A stretch of DNA of 55,608 bases from Gammaproteobacteria bacterium (GTDB taxonomy: Bacteria > Pseudomonadota > Gammaproteobacteria > Steroidobacterales > Rariloculaceae), in assembly GCA_017577365.1 (NCBI GenBank), contig PKRJ01000023.1, positions 1 through 55,608 on the forward strand, written 5' to 3'. The translations under genes and the position numbers were made by a program. The notes under the pieces are model-generated. The model was given only the letters and a program-made list of their open reading frames with translations, was not told where the DNA came from and made no database searches. This document shows, one piece after another, positions 36,148-44,972 of this stretch (position 1 is its first letter; every line of letters starts with the position of its first letter).

Positions 36148-36355
36148 CGTCCAACCGGGACCAGCCGCCCCCGAGTCCTAGTCCGCGTTGGCCCTTGACG
36201 TACGTAGCGGTTTCCCTCGCCAGTACTGCGTGATTCTCCCGCAGCTGTGGCTGGTAAGGACATGTGAACCGTGTAGTACGGCCATATCAGCGACAAAGGA
36301 ATGTCAAGGAGCGCTCCCGCGCGTCGCGGTTTATACGCCCGGGGGAGGAAGGCTG

Positions 36356-36376
36356 TGGCACAGATTTGGCACAGAT
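36356..36376. repeat. Tandem 10-base direct repeat near the tRNA-Pro 3' end
   Basis: TGGCACAGAT occurs twice (36356-36365 and 36367-36376), 45 bases from the 3' end of tRNA-Pro. Short repeats of this TTGGCACA type are common next to integrase attachment sites, so this may mark an old insertion junction. No integrase gene is present in the window. Confidence 0.5.
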
Positions 36377-36420
36377 CGGCTTGTCCGATTCGTCGTGCCC
36401 AAGGGAATCAAGGAGTTAAG

Positions 36421-36497
36421 TGGTCGGGGTGATAGGATTTGAACCTACGGCCCCTGCGTCCCGAACGCAGTGCTCTACCAGACTGAGCTACACCCCG
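36421..36497 (-). tRNA. proK: tRNA-Pro (anticodon CGG)
   Basis: 77 bases including an encoded CCA end. Acceptor stem CGGGGTG/CACCCCG, D arm with GCTC/GAGC, anticodon stem CTGCG/CGCAG around TTCGGGA (anticodon CGG) and a TTCAAAT T-loop are all present. It reads proline codon CCG. Its 3' end faces the accessory region at lower coordinates, the usual orientation when a tRNA gene serves as an integration target. Confidence 0.95.
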
Positions 36498-36821
36498 ACT
36501 CGCGGTTCCGCTCCGGGACGTCGTGTCGGCCGGTCGGGAACTCCGGCCTGTCCCGGACGATGAATTTTGCTCGATTTCGCGCCGGATTCACAGATTGACG
36601 TCGCGCGAATCCGACGTTCCAGGCGTTTGGTCCGATCGCTTTCTCGGGCAGGCGCACCTTATACGCTTCGCCGGAGCGGCTGGCAAGGCCGGAAAGCTGC
36701 CTCGGAAACGTGATTTCTGTTCGTGCACGGGGGGCGGTCGTTTGTGGAGGCGGTCACGTCGGGCGGAGGGCAAGCCATCTATGCTCAAGTCCTCGTAGTA
36801 CAAGGGCCGCGGGAGCGCCCG
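36498..36821. other. Intergenic stretch without a recognisable gene
   Basis: 324 bases between the 5' end of tRNA-Pro and the PAS-protein gene. The tRNA promoter should lie here on the minus strand, but no clear -35/-10 pair could be assigned. No coding frame with a credible start, repeat or terminator was seen. Confidence 0.5.
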
Positions 36822-37370
36822 ATGAGCTCGAAGCCGAAGTCGACCGTCGTCCGGCTGGACGCATATCGCCGACCCGCTGCGGTCGAGCCGATGGACCGAA
36901 GTCTGGACGACGTGCTACGCAAGGCGCCGATCGGTTTTGTCTATCTCGATCGCGGCCTGCGTTGCGTGAAGATCAATCCGTGGCTCGCGGCCGCGTACGG
37001 CGTCGCGCCCGAGGCCGCGACGGGGCGGCGGCTCGCGGATCTCGCGCCGTCCGTTGCGGCGGCCGTCGCCGAGGATCTCGAGCGGCTGTTGGAAGGCGGC
37101 AGCCCGCTGAGGCGGGTCCTTCTCGTCGAGCAGGCCGGCGAGCGGCGCGCTTTCCAGCACCACTTCGCGCCGGTCTATCGACCGGACGGCCGCGTGCGCG
37201 GCATCGACGTTTTCGTCTGTAGCGTCGAGCGTCCGGCGGGCGTCAAGAGTTTCCAGCGCCCGCAGGAAGGCCCGGCGCGCGAAAATGCCAAGCGCATGCA
37301 ATCGAAGCTCGTGCGGCCGGGACAGCCCCGCGCGGCGGGTCTCGCGCCGAGCGACGCAGCGCCTCAATAG
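36822..37370 (+). CDS. Single PAS-domain protein
   Basis: 182 residues. A PAS fold covers about 27-145 (DDVLRKAPIGFVYLDRGLRCVKINPWLAAAYGV opening, then GRRLADLAP and the closing RDG-type strand VYRPDGRVRGIDVFV). No kinase, cyclase or DNA-binding domain is attached; the last 35 residues are basic and probably flexible. It may be a free-standing ligand or redox sensor acting through protein contacts, or a shortened sensor. GGGAGC lies 7 bases before the ATG at 36822. Its end overlaps the convergent DUF2269 gene by 7 bases. Confidence 0.7.
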   Translation: MSSKPKSTVVRLDAYRRPAAVEPMDRSLDDVLRKAPIGFVYLDRGLRCVKINPWLAAAYGVAPEAATGRRLADLAPSVAAAVAEDLERLLEGGSPLRRVLLVEQAGERRAFQHHFAPVYRPDGRVRGIDVFVCSVERPAGVKSFQRPQEGPARENAKRMQSKLVRPGQPRAAGLAPSDAAPQ

Positions 37371-37852
37371 AGCGAGAAGACCGGCCGCGCGATCATCAGC
37401 CAGATGATCGCGAGCACCGCGAAGAAGGCCGGGAAGCCGAACGCGAACCACCACCGGAAGAGTCGATGATAGGCGGCGGGCAGCGGCTCGCCGCGAGTCG
37501 CGGCCGCGCGTGCGAGATCGCGCATGCGAATCTGCATCCACACGACGGGCAGCCAGAAGGCACCCGTGAACACATAGAGCAGCAGCGACAGGGCGATCCA
37601 ACCATCCAAGATCGGATAGCCCAGAAACCGCGCGAGCAGGAATCCGGTGATCGGCTGCGCGACGACCGCGGTCGCCGTGAAGACGAAATCCGCGAGCACG
37701 ACGATCGACGCGACGCCGGCGATCACGGCGGGATCCTTCCTCAGATGCGCGACCAGCATGAAGAACGCGATGCCCGCGCCCGTGCCGAGCAGCACTGCCG
37801 CACCGATGACGTGGAGATAGAGCAAGACGAAGTAGTACATCGGCGTCGTCAC
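37364..37852 (-). CDS. DUF2269 family integral membrane protein
   Basis: 162 residues with four membrane segments. The opening YYFVLLYLHVIGAAVLLGTG, central VVAQPITGFLLA and closing FGFPAFFAVLAIIWLMI match DUF2269, a family of unknown function found beside sugar-nucleotide epimerase-like proteins such as its neighbour here. A conserved His in the first segment is typical. It lies 3 bases downstream of the epimerase-DoxX gene, so it is part of the minus-strand cluster that starts with rarA. Confidence 0.85.
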   Translation of the reverse strand: MTTPMYYFVLLYLHVIGAAVLLGTGAGIAFFMLVAHLRKDPAVIAGVASIVVLADFVFTATAVVAQPITGFLLARFLGYPILDGWIALSLLLYVFTGAFWLPVVWMQIRMRDLARAAATRGEPLPAAYHRLFRWWFAFGFPAFFAVLAIIWLMIARPVFSLY

Positions 37853-37855
37853 GCT

Positions 37856-39130
37856 TCAGCGATCGTCGACGATCGCGAGCGCGACGAGATTCAATGCGAG
37901 GATCGGCCAGATTTTCATCATCGGTCCGATCGGGTCGGCCCAGAGCTCGGGCAAGATGATCGTGCCCGCGACGAGATAGAACACCGAGATCGCGAGCGCG
38001 GCCCAAAGGGCGATGCGCGCCGTGCGACGGATCGCGATGCCGATACCGATCACGATGTCGGCAAGCGCGCCCGCGATGATGCCGGGCGCGGCGACGGCGC
38101 CGACGCCGCCGCGCTGCATGTACTCGATCCCCACGTCCCAGCCCGGGCCGAGCGAGATCAAGCCGGTGCCGATCCAGAACGCGGCGAAGACCGCGAACAC
38201 GACCGGCTTCACGAAGTACATCCGCGCGAACCAGCGCTCCTGCACCGAGGCGGGCTCGGCCGCGAGCGCCTGCGCGAGCGACTGCGGCACGATGCCGGTC
38301 GTCTCCGTCCACCGGGTCGGATCGCCGACGGCACCTCGCATGAGCTCGCGACGCGCCGTGCTTCGGATGGGGGTCCGCCAGCCGAGAAGGCCGACGATAT
38401 CGCCGAGCCGATACATGAACGCCGCGAGCCATCGCGGCACGCGCACCCGGCGTGCCGGTCCGAAGCGCAGCCATCGCCGGTAGGCTTCTATCACGTCGTC
38501 GAGCGCGAGCCGTTCGGGGCCCGCGACGTCGAGCGCGAGACGGGCAGGAGAGGTCGGCTCGACGAAGTAAACGATCGTATCGACGAGGTCGTCGAGCTGA
38601 ACGATCTGCAAAGGGCCCGCGTCCGGAAGCACCGGCAATACGGGCAGCGCAGCGAGCCCGCGCATCAGCGCGCTGCCGCCGTATGCGGGGCGGCCGACGA
38701 CGACCGCGGGGCGCAAGATCACCCAGTCGAGCTCGCGCGCCGCGAGCGCGTCGTCTCCGGCCTTTTTCGTTTCGGAGAAGCGGGATACGGACTCGCGGTC
38801 CGCGCCGATCGCCGAGACGTGCACGAAGCGCCGCACGCCCGCGCGCTCGCACGCCTCGGCAAGCGCGGCGACCGCGTCGGCGTGGACGGCGCGCGCGTCG
38901 TCGCCGGCGAGCACGCCGGCGCAGTTGACGACGGCATCGACGCCGTCGAGAAGCCCGAGCCACCGCTCGGCTTCGGTCGCACGAGCGAGATCGAGGCCCT
39001 CCCAGCGCACGCGCTCGAGTGCCGCTCCGCGGCGCCGTGCGATGCCGATGATCTCGTGACCTTGCGCCGCGAGGCGCGCGAGCACTGCTCCGCCGATCAG
39101 TCCACTCGCGCCGAGCAGCAGGATGCGCAT
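37856..39130 (-). CDS. NAD(P)-binding epimerase-like domain fused to a DoxX-like membrane domain
   Basis: 424 residues. The N-terminal Rossmann domain (1-290) has GASGLIGGAV at residue 8 and atypical SDR features (HVSAIGADRES, then a Lys about 12 residues on), as in YbjT/NmrA-type proteins. The C-terminal 130 residues are a four-helix DoxX-like membrane domain (FAVFAAFWIGTGLISL and GIAIRRTARIALWAA). Such fusions may couple NAD(P)H binding to a membrane redox process; the function is not established. The ATG shares its A with the TGA of the upstream permease gene, indicating coupling. Confidence 0.85.
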   Translation of the reverse strand: MRILLLGASGLIGGAVLARLAAQGHEIIGIARRRGAALERVRWEGLDLARATEAERWLGLLDGVDAVVNCAGVLAGDDARAVHADAVAALAEACERAGVRRFVHVSAIGADRESVSRFSETKKAGDDALAARELDWVILRPAVVVGRPAYGGSALMRGLAALPVLPVLPDAGPLQIVQLDDLVDTIVYFVEPTSPARLALDVAGPERLALDDVIEAYRRWLRFGPARRVRVPRWLAAFMYRLGDIVGLLGWRTPIRSTARRELMRGAVGDPTRWTETTGIVPQSLAQALAAEPASVQERWFARMYFVKPVVFAVFAAFWIGTGLISLGPGWDVGIEYMQRGGVGAVAAPGIIAGALADIVIGIGIAIRRTARIALWAALAISVFYLVAGTIILPELWADPIGPMMKIWPILALNLVALAIVDDR

Positions 39131-40416
39131 CAGGTCGGTCGATCGATGTCCGAGGGACTGAAACGCGCGAGCTCGACCGTGTCCTCGGTCAGCTCGTCGT
39201 CGTCGTCATCCGTCTCGTCGACCTCGGTTTGCCGCCGAGCAGCGACCGACCCATGCCCCGCATGGGCCGGGCGCCGTCCAAATGCGGGCGCGGCCATGCG
39301 GTTCGTATCCTCGGCGGCATCGTCGGCGCGCTCGACGACTGCACCGACCGGGGCGCCGCCGACCGCGGGCTCCGGCGACTCGAATTCTTCCTGCGCCATC
39401 TCCCAGCAGCTCAAGAAGAACGCCGCGATGATCGGCCCGATCACGACGCCCGCGAGGCCGAATGCCGTGAGTCCTCCGAGCGTCGACAGCAGGATCAGGT
39501 AATCCGGCATGCGCGTATCGCGCCCGACGAGCACGGGCCGCAGGAGATTGTCGACGAGACCGATCACGAGCACGCCGACCAGCACGAGCGTGGTCCCGGC
39601 CCACGGGCTTCCGGTCGCGACGAGATAGATCGCCGCGGGCGCCCAGACGAGGGCGGGTCCGACCGCGGGCAAGATGCTGAGCAGCGCCATCACGACGCCC
39701 CACATCACGGGCGCCGCGAGCCCTAGCATCCAGAATGCGGCCCCGCCGATCGCTCCCTGCACGACGCCGACGACGAGCGTGCCCTTGATCGTCGCTCGGG
39801 AAACTTCCGCGAAACGCCCGAGCAGATGTCGCTCGCGCTCGTCGCCGAGCGGCAGCGCGCGCACGAGCCCGTCGAGAATCCGGGGGCCGTCCCGCAGGAA
39901 GAAGAACAGCAAATACAGCATCAGGAAGAAGAACACGGTGATGCGAACCGTGTCCTGGCCGATCGCGAGGGCGCGGGCCGCGATGAAGCGGCTCGCGGCG
40001 ACGGCCGCTTCGGCGACGCGCGTTTCGATGCTCGCGGGATCGATGTTCAGCCGTTCGAGCAATGCCGTGAGCTGCGGCAAGCGTGCGCTGATCGCGGCAT
40101 AAACCTGGTTCAGCTCGATCTGCTGCTGATTGAAGCGCTGCACGAGCGCGGTGGCTTCCGCCGTCACCGCGCCGATGACGCCGACGAGGGGCACGACGAC
40201 GATCAGCACGACGAGCAGCATGCTCGTCGCCGCCGCGAGCGCGCGCCTCGGCGCGAGCTTCGCCTCGATGCGCGCGTGCAGCGGATAGACGATGATGCCG
40301 AGCGCGACCGCCCAGAAGATCGGCTGCAGAAAACCGCGGATCAGCCACAAGAACGCGATCGTGACGATCGCGAGGAGGGCCGCGAAGAACGCGCGCTGTA
40401 CCGTCGTCGGGCTCAT
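39130..40416 (-). CDS. AI-2E family transporter (TqsA/PerM type)
   Basis: 428 residues from the ATG at 40416. Two N-terminal membrane helices, a soluble helical insert (about 80-150, LVQRFNQQQIELNQVYAAISARLPQ) and six further helices are typical of the AI-2E/PerM family, with GxxxG-rich segments and LVDNLLRPVLVGRDTRMPDYLILLS. The last 60 residues are an acidic, Asp/Glu-rich tail. Members export autoinducer-2 or act as ion antiporters; which applies here is unknown. The start overlaps the rarA stop (ATGA) and the stop overlaps the next start, so rarA, this gene and the epimerase gene form one coupled transcript. Confidence 0.88.
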   Translation of the reverse strand: MSPTTVQRAFFAALLAIVTIAFLWLIRGFLQPIFWAVALGIIVYPLHARIEAKLAPRRALAAATSMLLVVLIVVVPLVGVIGAVTAEATALVQRFNQQQIELNQVYAAISARLPQLTALLERLNIDPASIETRVAEAAVAASRFIAARALAIGQDTVRITVFFFLMLYLLFFFLRDGPRILDGLVRALPLGDERERHLLGRFAEVSRATIKGTLVVGVVQGAIGGAAFWMLGLAAPVMWGVVMALLSILPAVGPALVWAPAAIYLVATGSPWAGTTLVLVGVLVIGLVDNLLRPVLVGRDTRMPDYLILLSTLGGLTAFGLAGVVIGPIIAAFFLSCWEMAQEEFESPEPAVGGAPVGAVVERADDAAEDTNRMAAPAFGRRPAHAGHGSVAARRQTEVDETDDDDDELTEDTVELARFSPSDIDRPT

Positions 40417-41771
40417 CGCTCCTCGTTCGCGCGCGCGTTCCGTTTCATTCGAGTCCACCACTCGATGCGCTCGGCAATCGTTTTCTCGAAGCCGTGGCGC
40501 GTGGGAGAGTACCACGAGCTGCCGCGGAGGCGCTCGGGCAGGTATTCCTGGCCGGCAGCGAAGCCGCCTTCGTCGTGATCGTACCGGTAACCGCGCCCGT
40601 AGCCGAGATCTTTCATCAGGCGGGTGGGCGCGTTGCGAATGTGGAGCGGCACGGCCTCGGCCGGGTGCTCGCGCGCGGCTTCGAGCGCGCCTTGCCATGC
40701 GACGTACGCGCGGTTCGACTTCGGCGCGGTCGCGAGGTAGATCACGGCTTCCGCGATCGCGAGCTCGCCCTCGGGGGAGCCGAGAAAGTGATAGGCGTCT
40801 TTCGCGGCGAGCGCGAGGGTCAACGCGCGGGGATCCGCAAGGCCGATATCCTCGGCCGCCATGCGCACCACCCGCCGCGCGATATAGAGCGGATCCTCGC
40901 CGGCATCGATCATTCGTGCGAGCCAATAGAGCGCGGCGTCGACGTCGCTGCCGCGCACCGCCTTGTGCAGCGCCGAGATCAGGTTGTAATGCTGCTCCCC
41001 GCTCTTGTCGTAGCGCGGGATTCGCCGCTCGAGCACGCGCGTGACGAGCTCCGCGGAAATCTCCTTCGCGCCGCGCGGCAGCGCGTTTCGCGCGTGGAGC
41101 CAAACGGCCTCGGTCAGGTTCAGCGCGCGGCGCGCGTCGCCGTCCGATTGGCGGACCAAGAGCTCGAGCGCTTGGGGCGAGAGCTCGAGCCCGGCGCGCG
41201 CATCCTCGTCGAGGCGCGCGATGCCGCGCGTGATGATGCTCGCGATGTGCTCGTCGGCGAGCGGCTGGAGCACGAAGACGCGAAGTCGCGACAAGAGCGC
41301 CGAGTTCAGCTCGAACGACGGATTCTCCGTCGTCGCGCCGATCAGCGTAATGACGCCTTCCTCGACATAGGGCAGAAACGCGTCCTGCTGCGCCTTGTTG
41401 AAGCGATGGATCTCGTCGCAGAACAGGATCGTTCCGCGGCCCTCGGTCGCGAGCCGTTGTTGTGCCTCGCGAATGATCTCGCGCACGCGCGGCACGCCCT
41501 CGGTCACGGCGCTGAAGATCTCGAAGGCTTTGTCCGTGTAGTTCGCGATGAGGCGCGCGAGTGTCGTCTTGCCGCTGCCCGGCGGTCCCCACAGGACCAT
41601 GCTGCCGACCTCGCCGCGCTCGATCGCCTCGCGCAGGGGCTTGCCGGGGCCGAGCAGGTGCTCCTGGCCGAGAAACTCGTCGAGCGTGGACGGGCGCAGC
41701 AGGTGCGCCAGCGGCGGCGCGCTTTTCGGAGCTGGGGAGGGGCGTGTATCGGCGGGCACGACCGCGGACAT
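40413..41771 (-). CDS. rarA: Replication-associated recombination protein A
   Basis: 452 residues from the ATG at 41771; the frame continues upstream without family homology. The AAA+ core has Walker A GPPGSGKTT, Walker B with DEIHRFNKAQQD, sensor 1 (GATTENPSFELN) and the C-terminal tetramerisation domain (GYRYDHDEGGFAAGQEYLP). RarA/MgsA acts at stalled replication forks and on single-stranded DNA gaps. It is the first gene of the minus-strand cluster and is divergent from the gamma-glutamyltransferase-like gene across 148 bases. Confidence 0.95.
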   Translation of the reverse strand: MSAVVPADTRPSPAPKSAPPLAHLLRPSTLDEFLGQEHLLGPGKPLREAIERGEVGSMVLWGPPGSGKTTLARLIANYTDKAFEIFSAVTEGVPRVREIIREAQQRLATEGRGTILFCDEIHRFNKAQQDAFLPYVEEGVITLIGATTENPSFELNSALLSRLRVFVLQPLADEHIASIITRGIARLDEDARAGLELSPQALELLVRQSDGDARRALNLTEAVWLHARNALPRGAKEISAELVTRVLERRIPRYDKSGEQHYNLISALHKAVRGSDVDAALYWLARMIDAGEDPLYIARRVVRMAAEDIGLADPRALTLALAAKDAYHFLGSPEGELAIAEAVIYLATAPKSNRAYVAWQGALEAAREHPAEAVPLHIRNAPTRLMKDLGYGRGYRYDHDEGGFAAGQEYLPERLRGSSWYSPTRHGFEKTIAERIEWWTRMKRNARANEER

Positions 41772-41919
41772 CTCGTAGTCTCGGGCCGACGATTGTAACC
41801 CGCCGCCGAGCGCCGCCGGCGCCGGGACGGGAACATCCCCGAGCCCGCGCCCGACGAACGCATCGGAGCCCGCGACGTCGATCGAGCCGCGGGGAGAGAA
41901 ACGCGGGTACACTCGGCCC

Positions 41920-43833
41920 ATGAATCGGAAAACGATCCGCGGCCGCAGCGCGCGCCGCAGAGGATTCGCCGGCCTTGCGGTCGGCGTTGCAGGGCTGTGG
42001 CTCGCCGTCGCGGCGGGGCAGGAGAACGTCGATACCGTCAAGCCGACGCTGCATGGCCGGCACTGGGTGGTGGTCGCCGGCAAGCCGCTGGCGGCGACGG
42101 CCGGTGCGCAGATCTTCATGCGCGGCGGCAACGCCGTCGATGCGGCATGCGCGGTGCTCGCCGCGTCCGCGACGATGTGGGATACGCTCGCGTGGGGCGG
42201 TGAGACGCAGGCGCTGATTCACGATCCGCGCACGGGCGAAGTGAAGGGGATCAACGCGCTCGGGGTCGCACCGACTGGCGCGACGCCGGAGTTCTTCCGT
42301 TCGCGTGGCCTCGCGCAACCTCCGGATTTCGGCCCGCTCGCGGCGGTCACGCCCGGCACGCCCGGCGGGTTGATGGTCATGCTCGCCGAGTTCGGCACGA
42401 TGAGCCTCGAGGAGGTGCTCGCCCCGGCGCTCGAGATGGCGCGCGGCTACCCCATGGAGCGTCAGGCCGCCGAATCGATCGAGTCGAGCAAGGAGGTGCT
42501 CCTCAGATGGCCCGATTCGCGCCGGGTGCTGCTGCCGAATCACGACCCGGCCAACCCGCGCGGCTGGTCCGCGCCGGAGCCCGGGCAGATTTTCTCGCAG
42601 CCCGAGCTTTACGGGACGCTGATGAAGCTCATCGAGGCCGAGCGCGCGGCGCTCGCCGAAGGCAAGAGCCGAGAGGAGGCGATCATGGCGGCCTACGATC
42701 GCTTCTATCGCGGCGATATCGCGCGGGAGATCGCGAGATCCGTGCAGGCGGCCGGCGGATTGATCACGGAGGAGGATCTCGCGAGCTGGAAAGTCTACGT
42801 CGAGGACGCGGTCAGCACGACGTACAAGGGCATCGAGATCTACAAGCTGACGCATTGGGTCCAGGGACCGGTTCTGCTGCAGATGCTGAACATGCTCGAG
42901 AACGTCGATCTGCGTTCCATGGGCCACAACAGTGCGCGCTATATCCACACGCTCTATCAGGTGATGAATCTCGCGTTCGCCGATCGCGATTTCTATTACG
43001 GCGACCCGTATTTCCCGCCCGAGGAGCCGATCGAGGGGCTGCTGTCGAAGGAATACGCGCGCAAGCGTTTCGCCGAGATCGATTGGCGGCGCAACAATCC
43101 GGCGGTGAAGCCGGGCGATCCGTACCCGTTCCAGGGCGAGCGGAACCCGTTCGCCGATCTCCTCGAGCAGTGGCGTCCGCGGATCGAGATGCGGCCGCGC
43201 GGCGTCCGGCTCGAGACGCCGCGCACGCTGACCGACGAGCAGGCTTTCCGCGCCGGCACGACGTCGCTGCAGACCGCCGACGCCGAAGGCTGGGTCGTGT
43301 CGATCACGCCGAGCGGCGGCTGGATGCCCGCCTTCATCGCCGGCGAAACCGGCATCGGACTGTCGCAGCGCATGCAAAGCTTCGACATGGATCCGCGCGT
43401 GAACCCGTTCAACGTGCTCGAGCCCGGCAAACGGCCGCGCGCCACGCTGAGCCCGAGCATCGCGCTGCGCGACGGCAAACCGTTCCTGTCGTTCGCCGTG
43501 CAAGGCGGCGACGCGCAGGATCAGAACCTGCTGCAGTTCTTCCTGAACGTCGTGGAGTTCGGGATGCACGTGCAGCAGGCGGTAGAGGCGCCGAATTTCA
43601 ACAGCTATCAGATGCACAGCTCGTTCGGCACGCATCGCTCCGAGCCGGGACGGCTGCTTGTTCGCGACGACACGCCGTGGCACGTCCGCGCCGAGCTCGA
43701 GCGGATGGGCTACCTGATCGAGACCGCGACGCACACGTCGGGGCCGATCACGGCGATCTACTTCGATCAAACGCACGGCACGATGTGGGGCGGCGCGAGC
43801 GATTACGGCGAGGACTACGGCATCGCGTGGTGA
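41920..43833 (+). CDS. Gamma-glutamyltransferase family protein (Ntn hydrolase), exported
   Basis: 637 residues. An Arg-rich start (RGRSARRRGFAG) and a hydrophobic segment suggest export. The family opening ATAGAQIFMRGGNAVDAACAV is present, and the autocleavage/catalytic Thr lies in the GTTSLQTAD segment (around residue 447), equivalent to the TTH/S motif of GGT. The later GGWMPAFIAGETGIGL and ATLSPSIALRDGKP are also typical. The normal reaction is hydrolysis or transfer of gamma-glutamyl groups, but several members act on other amides, and the TTSLQTAD variation makes the substrate uncertain. It is a single gene with its own promoter region. Confidence 0.85.
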   Translation: MNRKTIRGRSARRRGFAGLAVGVAGLWLAVAAGQENVDTVKPTLHGRHWVVVAGKPLAATAGAQIFMRGGNAVDAACAVLAASATMWDTLAWGGETQALIHDPRTGEVKGINALGVAPTGATPEFFRSRGLAQPPDFGPLAAVTPGTPGGLMVMLAEFGTMSLEEVLAPALEMARGYPMERQAAESIESSKEVLLRWPDSRRVLLPNHDPANPRGWSAPEPGQIFSQPELYGTLMKLIEAERAALAEGKSREEAIMAAYDRFYRGDIAREIARSVQAAGGLITEEDLASWKVYVEDAVSTTYKGIEIYKLTHWVQGPVLLQMLNMLENVDLRSMGHNSARYIHTLYQVMNLAFADRDFYYGDPYFPPEEPIEGLLSKEYARKRFAEIDWRRNNPAVKPGDPYPFQGERNPFADLLEQWRPRIEMRPRGVRLETPRTLTDEQAFRAGTTSLQTADAEGWVVSITPSGGWMPAFIAGETGIGLSQRMQSFDMDPRVNPFNVLEPGKRPRATLSPSIALRDGKPFLSFAVQGGDAQDQNLLQFFLNVVEFGMHVQQAVEAPNFNSYQMHSSFGTHRSEPGRLLVRDDTPWHVRAELERMGYLIETATHTSGPITAIYFDQTHGTMWGGASDYGEDYGIAW

Positions 43834-44001
43834 GCGCGTCGGCAACGGCGGGGCGTTTTGCTTCCGAATCGATGCGCGGATAGCGTTCCGACCCGTTCGT
43901 GCCTCCAGCTAGAATGCAACCCTCGCGTTGCGCGTCGGGGGAGTGACGGCACGCGATAAGCGCGGCCTCGGTCTCGAGGTCCGGCGTTGAGGGGAGCACG
44001 G

Positions 44002-44487
44002 ATGGACTTCTTGGCGTGGCTCGAGAGCACGGCGCTCGCGACGGCCGTCGCGGAGACCCTTTGGGCCTATCCGTTACTCGAGACGCTGCACGCCGTCGGC
44101 ATGGTGATGCTGGTCGGCTCGCTCGGGCTCATCAACCTGCGGGTGCTGGGCTACAAGCCGGCGCTGCCGATCGCCGGCATGCAGACGCTGCTCAGGCTCG
44201 CGTGGATCGGGTTCACGCTCAACGCGATATCGGGCGTCGCGCTCTTCACGTCGGATGCCGTGCACTTCTTCAGTAGCTACACGTTCAGGATCAAGCTCGT
44301 GCTGATCGCGCTCGGCGGGCTCGATGCGGCTTTCGTGACTCGGAAGATCTTCCCCGATTCGAGGGCCGAATCGTCGGGCGAATTCGCGGTCGAGGCCGAC
44401 GCGCCGACGAAAGCGCTCGCGGCCGCGTCGCTCGCGTTCTGGATCGGTGCGGTGATCGCGGGCCGCCTGATCGCCTATACGCCTTGA
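44002..44487 (+). CDS. DUF6644-like four-helix membrane protein, copy 1
   Basis: 161 residues, four membrane segments. A conserved His in the first helix (LLETLHAVGMVMLVG), the IGFTLNAISGVALFTSDA helix and the final WIGAVIAGRLIAY suggest a small haem- or quinone-associated membrane protein, but this is inference. I relate it to DUF6644 from memory. GAGGGGA sits 6 bases before the ATG at 44002. It is followed 16 bases later by a clear paralogue (44504), and the two share the layout WLE-x5-A-x4-TLWAYP / TPWMYP, ET-x-H-x-xG-x-x-MLVG and a final AGRW/LxAY. Confidence 0.7.
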   Translation: MDFLAWLESTALATAVAETLWAYPLLETLHAVGMVMLVGSLGLINLRVLGYKPALPIAGMQTLLRLAWIGFTLNAISGVALFTSDAVHFFSSYTFRIKLVLIALGGLDAAFVTRKIFPDSRAESSGEFAVEADAPTKALAAASLAFWIGAVIAGRLIAYTP

Positions 44488-44503
44488 CGGTTTCCCGACT
44501 CCG

Positions 44504-44971
44504 ATGGATGCGCTGACCTGGCTCGAAGGCACGATGATCGCGCAGGCGATCCGCGAAACGCCGTGGATGTATCCGGCTTTCGAGACGACGCACTATATCG
44601 GGCTCGCGATGCTCGTCGGCGGCATCATGCTGATCGACCTGCGGCTGCTCGGCTTCGCGCGCGACTTGCCGCTGCCACCGATCCTAGGCCTCTTGCCGTG
44701 GGTGTGGGCCGGTTTCGCGATCAACGTCGTCACCGGCACGCTGATGTTCGTCTACGGCGCGACGTCGTTCGGCACGAATCGAATGTTCTGGCTCAAGATG
44801 ACGCTGATGGCGCTCGCGGGTGTCAACGCGCTCGTGTTCACGCTGTCGACGCGCTCGGCCGACTGGATCGCGTCCGGACACGCGCCTGGCCGCATCAAGG
44901 CCATCGCGACGCTCTCGCTTGCGCTCTGGCTCGGCGTCATGGCGGCCGGGCGCTGGATGGCGTACGTCTGA
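44504..44971 (+). CDS. DUF6644-like four-helix membrane protein, copy 2
   Basis: 155 residues, four membrane segments. It is homologous in layout to the preceding gene: first-helix His in FETTHYIGLAMLVGG, IDLRLLGFARDLPLPP matching INLRVLGYKPALPI, FAINVVTGTLMF matching FTLNAISGVALF, and a terminal AAGRWMAYV. The pair probably arose by tandem duplication and may form a heterodimer. It is convergent with the host-attachment-type gene (1 base between stop codons). Confidence 0.7.
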   Translation: MDALTWLEGTMIAQAIRETPWMYPAFETTHYIGLAMLVGGIMLIDLRLLGFARDLPLPPILGLLPWVWAGFAINVVTGTLMFVYGATSFGTNRMFWLKMTLMALAGVNALVFTLSTRSADWIASGHAPGRIKAIATLSLALWLGVMAAGRWMAYV

Positions 44972-44972
44972 G

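Noticed and set aside
36356..36376. TGGCACAGAT repeats as a sigma54 promoter
   Set aside because: The first copy has GG and GC at about the right distance, but the -12 element is TGGC rather than TTGC and no gene follows in that direction.
39130..43845. 1571-codon minus-strand open frame
   Set aside because: Only its last 428 codons (from 40416) are a real gene, the AI-2E permease. The rest is antisense to the gamma-glutamyltransferase gene or out of frame with rarA.
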